DNA of 51,030 nucleotides from Erysipelotrichaceae bacterium (GCA_017441765.1 JAFRVK010000048.1:1-51030), one strand, 5' to 3'; positions 8,426 to 18,487 are shown, numbered from the stretch's first letter. Translations and numbers: made by a program. Notes: generated by a model from the letters alone, not told the origin.

Positions 8426-9442
8426 TTATTGGAACAGTTCCAGTTTCTTCAAAAGTTTCTTCATTCCTTCCACATCCAGCCTTGCGGTATTGTGGGAGTT
8501 GTATTCCTCGACTTCATCCAGTCTGGCAGAACCTTTGCTGATGTAGCGGTCATAGTTGAGATCCCGGTTGTCTGCCGGAATGCGGTAGTAATCTCCCAGG
8601 TCTTCCGCTTTGACCATATCTTCCTTGGTAACCAGCACCTCATAGAGCTTCTCGCCGTGGCGCGTTCCGATGTTGACGATCCTGGTATCTTCGTCGCCCT
8701 TGAGTTCGACGATCGCCTTTGCCAGCGTATCGATCGTGGCGGCCGGAGCTTTCTGTACGAAGAGATCTCCCTGCTTGCCGTGTTCGAAGGCAAACAGCAC
8801 CAGTTCCACCGCTTCATCCAGAGTCATCATGAAACGGGTCATTTCCGGATTGGTGACGGTGATCGGCTGCTTGTTTGCGATCTGCTCGACAAAAAGCGGA
8901 ATGACCGAACCGCGTGAAGCCATGACGTTGCCATATCTGGTCAGACACAGTACCGTGTCTTCTTTCTGAAGCTGTCTCGAACGGGCGATCACGTTCTTCT
9001 CCATCAGTGCCTTGGTCATGCCCATCGCATTGATCGGATAGGCAGCCTTGTCGGTCGAAAGGAAGATCGCCTTCTTGATGCCGTGCTTGACACAGGCATC
9101 GATCACGTTGTCCGAACCCAATACATTCGTCTTGACGGCTTCGATCGGATAGAACTCACAGGACGGAACCTGTTTCAATGCCGCCGCATGGAAGACATAA
9201 TCGACGCCTTTGAAGGCATACTCGATCGATTTGTAGTCTCTGACATCTCCGATATAGAATTTCAGCTTATCAGCATGCTCCGGAAACTTCTGCTGATACT
9301 CATGACGCATATCGTCCTGCTTCTTCTCGTCGCGGGACAGGATACGGATCTCTCTGATGTCACTGGTCAGGAAACGCTTCGCAACTGCGTTACCGAAGGA
9401 ACCGGTACCGCCGGTAATCAATAGTACTTTATCTTTAAACAT
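8426..9442 (-). CDS. capE: UDP-GlcNAc 4,6-dehydratase/5-epimerase, CapE type
   Basis: This 338-residue soluble SDR has the NAD-binding LLITGGTGSFGNAVAKRF (about 6-23) and the active-site region LSTDKAAYPINAMGMTKALM, where Met stands in the usual Tyr place, as in the CapE/FlaA1 group. It lacks the N-terminal membrane part of PglF. It converts UDP-GlcNAc to the 4-keto-6-deoxy L-arabino sugar, the first step to UDP-L-FucNAc, and CapF and CapG downstream complete the route. AGGAGG precedes the ATG, which overlaps the Wzx stop by eight bases. Confidence 0.9.
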   Translation of the reverse strand: MFKDKVLLITGGTGSFGNAVAKRFLTSDIREIRILSRDEKKQDDMRHEYQQKFPEHADKLKFYIGDVRDYKSIEYAFKGVDYVFHAAALKQVPSCEFYPIEAVKTNVLGSDNVIDACVKHGIKKAIFLSTDKAAYPINAMGMTKALMEKNVIARSRQLQKEDTVLCLTRYGNVMASRGSVIPLFVEQIANKQPITVTNPEMTRFMMTLDEAVELVLFAFEHGKQGDLFVQKAPAATIDTLAKAIVELKGDEDTRIVNIGTRHGEKLYEVLVTKEDMVKAEDLGDYYRIPADNRDLNYDRYISKGSARLDEVEEYNSHNTARLDVEGMKKLLKKLELFQ

Positions 9443-10721
9443 GGGAATCCCTCCTGTTCAATACTCCTTTTAATAGGATCGCATCCGCTATTAGTTTAGC
9501 ATTTTCTCTGATATCTTTCATCGCAAACAGACAGAGGAAATTGGTGATCAGCTGGGTCAGGACCGCCGCCATTGCCGCTCCGATCAGACCGTAGGCTCTG
9601 ATCAGGAAATAGTTCAGAAAGATGCTGGTCAGGGCTCCGACCAGAGAGATGGCTGTCTCATATCTGGTCTTTCCTTCGCACTGCATCCAGATCGTTCTGG
9701 CGACCCCGATATAGGAGAAGGCCGTGCTCCAGGCATAGATCTTCATCGGTACGGATGCTTCGATGTATTCCGGACCATAGATGATCAGAATGATCAGCTT
9801 TGACAGCAGCGTGATCATGACGGCAGCCAGGACGCTGATATAGAAGATGATGGCATAGAGCTGTTTCAGTTTCTGCTCGAATGCCTCGTGATCGGTCTTG
9901 TGTGCATCGATGATGACCGGGCTCAGGGAATCGATGATGGCGGTCAGGACGAAAGGCCAGGCATTGCACAGCATCGTCGCTGCGGCATAATAGCCGACGC
10001 TGGTCTCATTGACCATCTTGCCCAGAAGAAGCGTATCCGTGACCTTGCCATAGATGACCACCAGCAGTCCCGCAAAGATGTAGTAGCGGCTCTTTTCCAG
10101 CAGTCTCTTCGCCATCGCGCGGGATACCTTGAAACCGTGCCCGTCTTTCTTGTAGACTGTCAGCAGCAGTATCGCTATGACCGCAAAATCCAGAGACATC
10201 GCCAAGGCAAAGAAACGGTAATCCTGTTTCAGCAGAATGCCGATGATCCGGATGATCGATGTGATCACATAAGACAGGGCATAGACCAGTCCGCTTTTTT
10301 TCGACAGCAGCTTGGACTGGTAGAAATACATGATCCCGTCAAAGGACTGGAACATCAGTCCGATGGACTGCAGTGTGGCGATGATGATATAGGCTTTCCC
10401 ATCATTCAGAACCGATACCGCCAGCACCGAACAGAGCATCGAGACCGCTGAAGCGATCAGTCGCAGAACGATCATCGTGCCCAGGATCTCGTCGTTGTGC
10501 TCCCTGTCATCGACCAGTTCCTTGACCGCGATATCATTCATGCCCAAGGCGCACAGCGGCAGAAACAGCTGGATATAGGAATAGACATAGGTGATCTTTC
10601 CGTATTCGGTCGGACCCAGATACCGTGTCACCAGCATCGTCGTGACAAAAGTCAGTGCGAGCTGGAAGATCCTTCCGATCATGATCCACGAAGCATTGAC
10701 GACGATTCTCTTATTGCTCAT
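9435..10721 (-). CDS. wzx: Wzx-type oligosaccharide flippase (first of two)
   Basis: This 428-residue protein is almost wholly hydrophobic, with about 12-14 predicted helices, and starts with the polysaccharide-transporter motif VNASWIMIGRIFQLALTFV. LGPTEYGKITYVYSYI is typical of the Wzx family. It should flip undecaprenyl-diphosphate repeat units across the membrane. It overlaps the wzy stop by 11 bases, so the pair is likely co-translated. A second, different flippase lies at 25370-26920. Confidence 0.88.
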   Translation of the reverse strand: MSNKRIVVNASWIMIGRIFQLALTFVTTMLVTRYLGPTEYGKITYVYSYIQLFLPLCALGMNDIAVKELVDDREHNDEILGTMIVLRLIASAVSMLCSVLAVSVLNDGKAYIIIATLQSIGLMFQSFDGIMYFYQSKLLSKKSGLVYALSYVITSIIRIIGILLKQDYRFFALAMSLDFAVIAILLLTVYKKDGHGFKVSRAMAKRLLEKSRYYIFAGLLVVIYGKVTDTLLLGKMVNETSVGYYAAATMLCNAWPFVLTAIIDSLSPVIIDAHKTDHEAFEQKLKQLYAIIFYISVLAAVMITLLSKLIILIIYGPEYIEASVPMKIYAWSTAFSYIGVARTIWMQCEGKTRYETAISLVGALTSIFLNYFLIRAYGLIGAAMAAVLTQLITNFLCLFAMKDIRENAKLIADAILLKGVLNRRDSHV

Positions 10722-11889
10722 GGATCAGGCCCTCCAGGAGTCCGTGGATGATGATGCCGATCAGCAGAAACAGCGAAGCTCCGGTCATGACCGGTTCCAG
10801 AAACATCTGAATGACGACGCAGGATAAAACGCCGATCATCAGGATCCTGAAATCGTCCTGGGTGTCCCTGCGTGTAAAGAAACGGAACACATCCCGCACA
10901 AACAGAACGGAATATGCCATCATCAAGAGATAGCTTACGATCCCCGCATAGTCATAGATATCGATCCAGAAGTCGTGGACCTGTTCCCCCAGGACCGTGC
11001 TGATCTGCTGATGGCCCCAGAGATACTGAGGCATCAGACGCAAAGCTCCCAGATACAGTTCGATACGCTTATCGCTGAAGAAATGCTGAGAGAATTTCTG
11101 AATGATATAGAAGTCGTCAAGAAAATCACGGCAGCCCAGAAGATCGAACGAATAGAAAACGATCAGCCCCCCTACCAGGAGAACCAGGATCCCTGCCATA
11201 AGCAGGAAGCTCTTCCGCAGCTTTGCGGAACCGCTTTTCAGAATAAACACTTCATACACGAAAGACAGTACAGAAGCGATCCCCAGCAGCATGAACGGCG
11301 TACGGCGGCCGATCACGATCAGATAAAACATCGCTGCCGCAAATACAAGGAAGCTCAGATAACGGATCTTCTTTTCCTTTTCATGAAAAAACAGATAATA
11401 CAGGGAACCTGCCAGCAGATCGATATTGAGTGCAAGAACCGTATTGGAAATCTTCTCTCTGGTCCAGATATCGTAATGCGTTCCGGAATGGAAAAAGCCA
11501 TGAGAGCCGTGAACGATGAACTCATAAATGCTGCTGAGTATGATGTGCAAGCCCATGCTTAGGGCCAGAAGATAGATGATCTTCTTCACGTTGCTTTCAT
11601 TTGGATGGCGCATGTTGCAGCCGATATAGTAGGCCATCGGACAGGTGAAACCCATCACGCAATAGAAGTTCTTGTCTGAGAAAGCATAGAAACTTACGCC
11701 AAACAGGCACAGTATGATGAACACCAAGGGATCATGCACATGGAATGTCATTTTATGATCGATAAACAGAAGAAAACAGATGACAGGCAGGATCAGCTGG
11801 CCGTAATGTAAAAAATTGATTCCCGTCAGGAATATCAGGATATCGATCAGCAGATCGAGATACTTGTTGTCGGACCAGATCCTGTTCAT
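10711..11889 (-). CDS. wzy: Wzy-type O-antigen/capsule polymerase
   Basis: This 392-residue protein has about 10-12 predicted transmembrane helices and a large polar loop in the second half (around residues 240-310), the layout of Wzy polymerases. Sequence motifs are weak, as usual for the family. Context is the main support: it overlaps wzx downstream and a GT4 gene upstream (ATGA overlap). It would join flipped repeat units on the outer face. It is the only polymerase candidate I see in the window. An O-antigen ligase is the main alternative. Confidence 0.75.
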   Translation of the reverse strand: MNRIWSDNKYLDLLIDILIFLTGINFLHYGQLILPVICFLLFIDHKMTFHVHDPLVFIILCLFGVSFYAFSDKNFYCVMGFTCPMAYYIGCNMRHPNESNVKKIIYLLALSMGLHIILSSIYEFIVHGSHGFFHSGTHYDIWTREKISNTVLALNIDLLAGSLYYLFFHEKEKKIRYLSFLVFAAAMFYLIVIGRRTPFMLLGIASVLSFVYEVFILKSGSAKLRKSFLLMAGILVLLVGGLIVFYSFDLLGCRDFLDDFYIIQKFSQHFFSDKRIELYLGALRLMPQYLWGHQQISTVLGEQVHDFWIDIYDYAGIVSYLLMMAYSVLFVRDVFRFFTRRDTQDDFRILMIGVLSCVVIQMFLEPVMTGASLFLLIGIIIHGLLEGLIHEQ

Positions 11890-12986
11890 TCAGCGATGCT
11901 CCTATAGAAATCTTCCAGCCATTCCGCGGTCGCATGGACATCGAAACCAGCCTTGATTATATCTTCTTTCGTATCATGCCGCAATGAAAAGTCTTCTTTC
12001 ATCGCTTCAATCCAGACAGGGCTGTCCAGCGGAAGGAAACGGCACAGACCGGTGATATTCACGTTCTCATCGCATCTGTCACTTAAAAGACAGCGGATGC
12101 CTGTCGCCTGAGCTTCGACAGCTGCCACGCTCAGCCCCTCGAACAGGGACGGCATCATGAAACAGTCTGCCATCTGCAGCAGTTTCTCGACATCGTTCCG
12201 GTATTCCAGGATCGTGATATGATCTTCAAGATCCAGTTCCCTGATCTTATTATCGATCTCCTGTCTCAGTTCCCCGTTGCCCACCAGGAACAGATGGCTG
12301 CTGCCGTCTTCTTTCAGGTATTGCGCATAGGTCTCCAGCATGAACAGATGATTCTTCTGGACATCCATCCTTCCGACCTGGATGAAGACTTTCTCGTCCT
12401 TCAGGCCGAACATCTTCCGGTATTCCTCGCGGATCTTCTTTCTGAAAGTGAAACGATCCGTATCGATCGCGTTGTTCAGCACATGGAAACGGTCCCCTTT
12501 GACGATCCTGTCGCCAAAAAGCCATTCTCCCGCTTCTTTGGAACAGCCGATAAAATAATCCGCCTGATAGCGCAGCGTATACTGCAGAACGTTCTTTGCG
12601 ACAGAAGTAATCCCCTTTCCGTTGGAAGTGTTATGGGAATGAATGATCGTCTTCAGGCCATGCTTCTTCGCGATCGGCAGATACAGCGAGGCATAGCTTC
12701 TCGAATGGGAATGCAGGATCTGATAATCGGGATGTTCCGTAAAGAAACGGTCCCAGGCTTCTTTGATCTCCTTGACATTCGTGCCTTTGAACGTCGGCAT
12801 CACATAGATCTTCGAACCTAATGATTCAATGATCTCTGCCATCCCCGAAAGCTCCGGATGATCGATGATGAAATCGCAATGGACCTTGTTCCTGTCCATT
12901 GCTTTGCACAGATTGACGATCATTGCCTGCGAGCCTCCGTAAGTGAGACTGGCGATCATTTCCAAAACTCTTACCGGCTCATTCAT
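11886..12986 (-). CDS. GT4 family glycosyltransferase (EpsF-like)
   Basis: This 366-residue protein begins VLEMIASLTYGGSQAMIVNLC, the GG-x-Q acceptor-domain start typical of EpsF/CapM-like enzymes. ILHSHSRSYASLYLPIAKK is the usual H-x-H segment. The donor loop SLFEGLSVAAVEAQATG (about residues 285-300) holds the E-x7-E pair. It is cytosolic or peripheral. Short overlaps with wzy and the upstream GT place it in the main assembly operon, where it extends the repeat unit. Confidence 0.87.
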   Translation of the reverse strand: MNEPVRVLEMIASLTYGGSQAMIVNLCKAMDRNKVHCDFIIDHPELSGMAEIIESLGSKIYVMPTFKGTNVKEIKEAWDRFFTEHPDYQILHSHSRSYASLYLPIAKKHGLKTIIHSHNTSNGKGITSVAKNVLQYTLRYQADYFIGCSKEAGEWLFGDRIVKGDRFHVLNNAIDTDRFTFRKKIREEYRKMFGLKDEKVFIQVGRMDVQKNHLFMLETYAQYLKEDGSSHLFLVGNGELRQEIDNKIRELDLEDHITILEYRNDVEKLLQMADCFMMPSLFEGLSVAAVEAQATGIRCLLSDRCDENVNITGLCRFLPLDSPVWIEAMKEDFSLRHDTKEDIIKAGFDVHATAEWLEDFYRSIAE

Positions 12987-14061
12987 TGATCGCCTCCAGA
13001 TATTTATTTATAACGATATTGCGATCGAACCGTTCCTCCACTTTCTTTCGTCCGTTGATGCCGAACTGTTTCCGTTCTTCAGGACTCAGGGAAATGAATT
13101 TCTCGATCTTTTCGATCAGGTCTTCAGGATCCCTCTGCCTCACCACGAAACCGTTGATCCCGTCATCCACGATCTCCCTGCAGCCCGGACGGTCGGTTGT
13201 AATAATGGGTCTTCCGCAGGCCAGGGATTCCAGAAGGACGTTGGACATGCCTTCCGGGTAATAGGTCGGATGTACGGTACAGTCGATCGTCTGATAGATT
13301 GAACGCATATCTTCGACTCTGCCATGATAGATGACAGTTCCTTTTTCTTCCAGCTCTCTTACAAGCTCTCTGTAGTTGTCTTCGTCATCTCCGCACAGAT
13401 GGAAACGGGTCTGAGGATACTTCTCTTTGATGATCTGCGCCGCCTCAAGATAGAGCTCGAAACCCTTCTCTTTCATCATTCTTCCGACATAGACGAAATC
13501 GATCGTGTCTTTCTCAGGAAGATCAGAATATGCAAAACGTTCCAGATTCACTCCGGAGCCGGGAATCAGTTCATAACGGTCTCTGACGATCCCTTTTTCT
13601 TTCATGAATTCAAGATTGGCTTCATTCTGAAGAAAGATCTTCTTTGCTTTCTTCAGACCCATCCTGTATAAGCTGGAAGTGATGGTCTGCAGGATTCCGC
13701 CATTCTCGACGGCAGAACCAAGACCGGTCACGTTGGCGATATAAGGGATCTTCTCCATCTGACAAGCCATTCCGCCATAGACATTCGGTTTGATCGTATA
13801 GGTCAAAACGACATCCGGCTTTATTTCTTTCAGGAGTTTCCTGTAACGGTTCATCAGTAAGAGATCCTTCAATGGGTTTGTGCCTCTTCGCTCGATCGGG
13901 GTCTCCAGAAAGACGCATCCCATTTCTGTCATCCTGGGCACGAAAGAGCCGTAAGGAAGAGAGATAAAAACTTCGTGTTTCTCTGCCAGCAGCCGTTCCA
14001 GCAGTTCCCCACGGAATTTATACAGTCCCACATCGTTGTTTCCAAGGATCAGGATCTTCAT
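12979..14061 (-). CDS. GT4 glycosyltransferase, likely second-sugar transferase (PglA-like)
   Basis: This 360-residue protein begins MKILILGNNDVGLYKFRGEL. It has YTIKPNVYGG, NVTGLGSAVENGG and the donor loop PEGMSNVLLESLACGRP followed by DDGINGFVV. This pattern is shared by PglA and related enzymes that add an N-acetylhexosamine to the first lipid-linked sugar. It overlaps pglD by four bases and so sits directly beside the bacillosamine genes, which supports action on diNAcBac-PP-undecaprenol. The exact donor (GalNAc or other) is inferred only by context. Confidence 0.85.
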   Translation of the reverse strand: MKILILGNNDVGLYKFRGELLERLLAEKHEVFISLPYGSFVPRMTEMGCVFLETPIERRGTNPLKDLLLMNRYRKLLKEIKPDVVLTYTIKPNVYGGMACQMEKIPYIANVTGLGSAVENGGILQTITSSLYRMGLKKAKKIFLQNEANLEFMKEKGIVRDRYELIPGSGVNLERFAYSDLPEKDTIDFVYVGRMMKEKGFELYLEAAQIIKEKYPQTRFHLCGDDEDNYRELVRELEEKGTVIYHGRVEDMRSIYQTIDCTVHPTYYPEGMSNVLLESLACGRPIITTDRPGCREIVDDGINGFVVRQRDPEDLIEKIEKFISLSPEERKQFGINGRKKVEERFDRNIVINKYLEAINE

Positions 14062-14651
14062 TTCTTCTTTGCCGGGACACCGATATAGGTACCCGCCTCT
14101 CTGATATCTTCAATGACCACGGCGCCTGCCGCGATCACGGCATCGTCGCAGATCGAAACATTGTTTATGATGGAAGCGCTCATTCCAACAAAAGAACGCC
14201 TGCCGACCGTTACGGTCCCTGCCGTATGGGCATTGACCGAAATATGCGCATAGTCTTCGATCCGGTTGTCATGATCGATCGAAGCGCAGGTATTCACGAT
14301 GACTCCGTCTCCGATCACGCTGCCGGAATTGATGACTGCTTTCGCCATGATGACAACACCATGACCGATCTTCACTTCTTCACCGATCACTGCGGTCGGA
14401 TGGATCAGTGTTACGATGTCTCTGTTCATCCTTGATGAGATCTCTTCTCTTGTCGTGTTATCTCCGATCGCTATAAAAAGATCATGATCCTCATAGTCAT
14501 GAAAATCATGGATCACTTTATACTGACCGACAACCTTCTTGTTTGGATCATCATCATAGAAGACGATCTCTTCATAGCCGTTGAGTCTTGCGATATCTGC
14601 CGTCACCTTCCCGTGGCCGCTTGCCCCATAGATGATAAGTTTCTTATTCAT
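14058..14651 (-). CDS. pglD: UDP-4-amino-sugar N-acetyltransferase, PglD/NeuD type
   Basis: This 197-residue protein has an N-terminal nucleotide-sugar-binding domain (IIYGASGHGKVTADIAR, about 5-21) and a C-terminal left-handed beta-helix of hexapeptide repeats. The expected catalytic His is in SIDHDNRIED. In C. jejuni, PglD acetylates UDP-4-amino-4,6-dideoxy-GlcNAc to UDP-diNAcBac. Here it lies with pglC, pglE and pglF, so the same role is very likely. A NeuD-like O-acetyltransferase is the family alternative, but no sialic acid genes are present. Confidence 0.88.
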   Translation of the reverse strand: MNKKLIIYGASGHGKVTADIARLNGYEEIVFYDDDPNKKVVGQYKVIHDFHDYEDHDLFIAIGDNTTREEISSRMNRDIVTLIHPTAVIGEEVKIGHGVVIMAKAVINSGSVIGDGVIVNTCASIDHDNRIEDYAHISVNAHTAGTVTVGRRSFVGMSASIINNVSICDDAVIAAGAVVIEDIREAGTYIGVPAKKK

Positions 14652-14654
14652 AAA

Positions 14655-15260
14655 TCAGTTGTTCCCCGTAAAATATTCTGCCGTCGAAGAACCTTCTGCG
14701 TTGATTCCTTCATGTTTCAGCACGTTCTTCACTGTTTTTAAAATGATTCCGATATCGCCAAGTAAAGTGATGTTGTTGACATACTTGAGATCATATTTGA
14801 ATTTATCATCCCATGACAGAAGATTCCGACCGTTGACCTGTGCCAGTCCGGTCAGACCCGGACGGACATCATGGCGATGCTTCTGTTCCTCGTTGTACAG
14901 AGGAAGATACTGCACCAGCAACGGCCTTGGCCCGACGATCGCCATGTCTCCTTTCAGGATATTCAAAAGCTCCGGAAGTTCGTCCAGAGAACTGCTTCTC
15001 AGTTTCTTGCCGTAACTGTTCAGCCGTACTTCATCCGGAAGATAGTTTCCGTTCTCATCTTTTTCCTCGGTCATGCTGCGGAATTTGATGAGCTTGAAGA
15101 TCCTGCCGTCCTTTCCCGGTCTATCCTGCGTAAAGAAGGGATCGCCTTTCATTTTGATCCTTCCCATGATGATGAGTACCAGAAAAAGCGGTGACAAAAG
15201 GATCAACGCGATCAGTGAAAGACAGAAGTCAAATACTCTTTTGAAACAGTTTCTATACAT
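14655..15260 (-). CDS. pglC: Initiating phosphoglycosyltransferase, PglC type
   Basis: This 201-residue monotopic protein has an N-terminal re-entrant hydrophobic helix (about 10-32), DRPGKDGRIFKLIKFRSM, the catalytic Asp-Glu of SSLDELPELLNILKGDM and GPRPLL, then PGLTGLAQVNGRN. It lacks the multi-helix domain of WbaP. It moves phospho-diNAcBac from UDP-diNAcBac to undecaprenyl phosphate, so it decides the first sugar of the glycan. The start abuts the pglE stop (TAAATG). Confidence 0.92.
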   Translation of the reverse strand: MYRNCFKRVFDFCLSLIALILLSPLFLVLIIMGRIKMKGDPFFTQDRPGKDGRIFKLIKFRSMTEEKDENGNYLPDEVRLNSYGKKLRSSSLDELPELLNILKGDMAIVGPRPLLVQYLPLYNEEQKHRHDVRPGLTGLAQVNGRNLLSWDDKFKYDLKYVNNITLLGDIGIILKTVKNVLKHEGINAEGSSTAEYFTGNN

Positions 15261-16544
15261 TTACTCAAAACAGCTCTTGATGACGTCGATGACGATCTGC
15301 TGTTCCTCGGCAGTCATCTTGATGTCGGAAGGAAGACATAAACCTCTGGAGAAGATATCCAGTCCTACGTCCCTTCCCTTGCCTTTGTCGATATAGGCAT
15401 TGCTCTGGCCGCGGCCATCGCCATTGACGGTAACGAACGCATTGTTGCGGTAGATCGGCTGCAGATGCATCGGCTTCCAGATCGGACGGCCCTCGATGTT
15501 GCAGGCTGCCAGCGTCTCCAGGATCTCGGTCGGACAGGACTTGCCTTTTTCATGGACATACAGGGCTTCCTTTTCGTCCCGGACCTGATGGCACATCGCA
15601 TCTTCATCGATGATCAGGCAGCTCAGCCAGAAGTTCGGTTCGCTCTTTTCCGCATCATACGGATTCATTCTGACCGGAAGTCCCTTGAAACCTTCCTTAT
15701 AGCGTTCATAGATCGCTCTCTTCAAAGCGATATGTTCCTTCAGATACGGGAACTGCCCGCGGATGATTCCCGCGATGATATTCGACATGCGGTAGTTGTA
15801 ACCCACTTCTTCGTGCTGATACCACGGAGCAGCTTCCCTGGACTGGGTGCTCCATTTGCGGACCTTATCCGCGTCTTCCTTGGAATCCGTCAGAAACATG
15901 CCGCCGCTCGATCCGGTGATGATCTTGTTGCCGTTGAAAGAGATGCAGTTGTAGTCGCCGAGGCTTCCGGTCTCGACCCATTCACCATTCAGTTTGTAGC
16001 GTGAACCCAGGGATTCGCAGGCATCTTCGATGATCAGGATGCCGTGTTCATCACAGATCTTCTTGATCTCTTCCGCCTTGCCCGGAGTGCCATAGAGATG
16101 GACCATCACATACAGCTTGACCTCAGGATACATCTCGATCGCTTTCTTCAAAGCCTCCGGATCGGTGTTCCAGGTATCATATTCGGTATCGATAAAGATC
16201 GCTTCACCGTTTTCATAAGCGACCGGATTGACCGAAGCATCAAACGTCATATCTGTAGCGAAAACTTTCTTGCCGGACAGAACGCCTTCATTCGCCTTGA
16301 CCTGGCCATACAGCCTTTCTCCGGCCAGCCTGGTCGCCAGATGCAGCGCTCCGGTTCCCGTGCTCAACGCCACAGCATATCTGACGCCAAGATATTCAGC
16401 GAATTCCTTTTCGATCTCATTGATATTCTTTCCTACAGTCGTGACCCAGTTGCTTTCGATCGCTTCATTGATATATTTCTGTTCATCTCCATGCATGGTA
16501 GATGTTGCCAGAAACACTTTTTTCTCTAACGGTTTTCTTTCCAT
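15261..16544 (-). CDS. pglE: UDP-4-keto sugar aminotransferase, PglE type (DegT/DnrJ family)
   Basis: This 427-residue PLP enzyme has TGTGALHLATRL, IIEDACESLGSRY and the PLP lysine in SFNGNKIITGSSGG (about residue 215). It is about 40 residues longer than C. jejuni PglE, with an extra stretch near residues 335-365. It converts the 4-keto product of PglF to the 4-amino sugar. GAGGAATAGAT precedes the ATG, two bases after pglF. The nearby formyltransferase and PglD could both use its product. Confidence 0.9.
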   Translation of the reverse strand: MERKPLEKKVFLATSTMHGDEQKYINEAIESNWVTTVGKNINEIEKEFAEYLGVRYAVALSTGTGALHLATRLAGERLYGQVKANEGVLSGKKVFATDMTFDASVNPVAYENGEAIFIDTEYDTWNTDPEALKKAIEMYPEVKLYVMVHLYGTPGKAEEIKKICDEHGILIIEDACESLGSRYKLNGEWVETGSLGDYNCISFNGNKIITGSSGGMFLTDSKEDADKVRKWSTQSREAAPWYQHEEVGYNYRMSNIIAGIIRGQFPYLKEHIALKRAIYERYKEGFKGLPVRMNPYDAEKSEPNFWLSCLIIDEDAMCHQVRDEKEALYVHEKGKSCPTEILETLAACNIEGRPIWKPMHLQPIYRNNAFVTVNGDGRGQSNAYIDKGKGRDVGLDIFSRGLCLPSDIKMTAEEQQIVIDVIKSCFE

Positions 16545-16546
16545 AT

Positions 16547-18487
16547 CTATTCCTCGCTTCTTGTGTATGTCACAACAGTCTCTGCCGACAGTTTCAGCAG
16601 CTTTTCTTCATCGTTATCATAGGATGCTTCGTAGAGTTCTTTCAACTGTTTCAGGAACACATCTTCATCGATCTCCAGCGGTTCGCCGATATAGATGAGA
16701 TCGTTTTCCGTCTTCTTGTTTCCTTCCGCATCCATCAGTTTTTCTTCATAGAGTTTTTCGCCCGGCCGCAGTCCGGTATAGACGATCTTGATGTCTTCAT
16801 CCGGCTTGAAGCCTGACAGTTTGATCAGGTTGCGGGCCAGCGTATCGATCTTGACCGGTTCGCCCATATCCAGAATGAAGATCTCGCCGCCCTTGGCATA
16901 GACACCTGCCTGCAGGACCAGAGAGACAGCTTCCGGAATGGTCATGAAATAGCGGATGATATCCGGATGGGTCACGGTGACAGGACCGCCTGCTTCGATC
17001 TGTTTCTTAAAGAGAGGGATGACGGAACCGTTGGAACCCAGGACGTTCCCGAATCGTACCGCGACGAATTCAGTCTTGCCTTCCAGATGCTCGGCACTCA
17101 TCTCCGAGAAACAGTCTTCGACGACTGCCAGTTTATCTGTCTCATTGTTCTGTATCAGTTTCGCAAAGGTCTGAATGACCATCTCGCACATGCGCTTGGA
17201 AGCACCCATGATGTTGGTGGGGTTGACGGCCTTGTCGGTCGAGATCAGAACGAAACGTTCCGTACCGTATTTGGTCGCGGCATAGGCGGTCTTGAAGGTG
17301 CCGATCGTATTGTTTTTGATGGCTTCGCACGGCGAAGTTTCCATCAACGGAACATGTTTGTGGGCCGCCGCATGGAAAACGATCTGCGGACGGTAGCGGT
17401 CGAAGACCTGATCGATCCGCTTGGAATCTCTGACGGAGCCGATCAGCACGACCAGATTCAGTTTCGGATATTCCCGTACGAGTTCCTGCTGGATGTCGTA
17501 GGCGTTGTTTTCATAGATCTCGAAAATGATCAGCTGCTTCGGATGATGCTTGCTGATCTGGCGGCACAGCTCCGAACCGATGGAACCGCCTCCGCCCGTG
17601 ACCATGACGACCTTGTCCCTGACGAAATCCGCGATCTCTTCGTTGTTGACGTTGACCACATCTCTTCCCAGAAGATCTTCGATCGCGACATTCTTCATCA
17701 TGCTGACGGAGACATCGCCATTGACGATCTGCTGGATGCCAGGCAGGACCTTGATCTCGCAGCCGGTCTCTCTGCAGATATTCAGGATATCCCGCTTCTG
17801 GGCGTTCGTGCTCGACGGGATCGCATAGTAGATCTTGCTGATATTGTATTTTTCGACATTCTTCAGGATGTCATCTCTTCCGCCGACCACCGGAACGCCG
17901 TCGATATAGCGGCCGTACTTGTTGGTGTTGTCATCGATGATGCAGACGACTCTGGCGGTGGATTCGATATTCTTGTTGATATCGCGCAGGATCGTCAGTC
18001 CCGCATCTCCCGCACCGATCAGCATGACATTGGTATTGTTCTTGCTGTTCCTCTGCTGACGTTTCAGAAGCAGGATGAAACGGTAGGAGAAACGGACGAC
18101 TGCCGCAAACATCACCTGCAGCAGGAAACCGATCACGTGATAGGAAACCGGCATTCTCGCCCCGAACAGGCGGGTCAGGATATAATTCAATGCTCCGCAG
18201 GTAAATGTGGCGATCGCGATATTGATCAGTTCGTTATAGCTCGCAAAACGCCAGATGCTGCGGTAGAGTTTCATGAACCAGTAAATAGCGATGCTTAAGA
18301 TCGCAAAAGGAACAATGAACTTATAATAGACTGCCAGGTACTTCTCCGGGATCAGCAGGAAATGGAAATCAAAACGCAGCCATAAGCCGAAGAAATAGGA
18401 AAAGGCAATCGTTACGAAATCATAGATGATCAGAAAGAACGCAATTACCTTCCAATGTTCAACATAAAAAGCACGAGTTTTGCTCAT
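16547..18487 (-). CDS. pglF: Membrane UDP-GlcNAc 4,6-dehydratase, PglF type
   Basis: This 646-residue protein has four N-terminal transmembrane helices (within about 1-140), a first Rossmann domain with LIGAGDAGLTILRDI, and a C-terminal dehydratase domain with VTGGGGSIGSELCRQI and ISTDKAVNPTNIMGASKRM. This is the architecture of PglF/CapD/WbpM. It makes UDP-2-acetamido-2,6-dideoxy-4-keto-hexose, the substrate of PglE. Six bases before its ATG is TAAAAT with no good ribosome site, so an internal start of transcription is possible. It follows the formyltransferase by 29 bases. Confidence 0.92.
   Translation of the reverse strand: MSKTRAFYVEHWKVIAFFLIIYDFVTIAFSYFFGLWLRFDFHFLLIPEKYLAVYYKFIVPFAILSIAIYWFMKLYRSIWRFASYNELINIAIATFTCGALNYILTRLFGARMPVSYHVIGFLLQVMFAAVVRFSYRFILLLKRQQRNSKNNTNVMLIGAGDAGLTILRDINKNIESTARVVCIIDDNTNKYGRYIDGVPVVGGRDDILKNVEKYNISKIYYAIPSSTNAQKRDILNICRETGCEIKVLPGIQQIVNGDVSVSMMKNVAIEDLLGRDVVNVNNEEIADFVRDKVVMVTGGGGSIGSELCRQISKHHPKQLIIFEIYENNAYDIQQELVREYPKLNLVVLIGSVRDSKRIDQVFDRYRPQIVFHAAAHKHVPLMETSPCEAIKNNTIGTFKTAYAATKYGTERFVLISTDKAVNPTNIMGASKRMCEMVIQTFAKLIQNNETDKLAVVEDCFSEMSAEHLEGKTEFVAVRFGNVLGSNGSVIPLFKKQIEAGGPVTVTHPDIIRYFMTIPEAVSLVLQAGVYAKGGEIFILDMGEPVKIDTLARNLIKLSGFKPDEDIKIVYTGLRPGEKLYEEKLMDAEGNKKTENDLIYIGEPLEIDEDVFLKQLKELYEASYDNDEEKLLKLSAETVVTYTRSEE

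Noticed and set aside
16967..18298. 443-codon open frame on the plus strand opposite pglF
   Set aside because: It is the mirror of a strongly coding minus-strand gene with clear dehydratase motifs; its translation is low in complexity (rich in D, R, H) and shows no motif.
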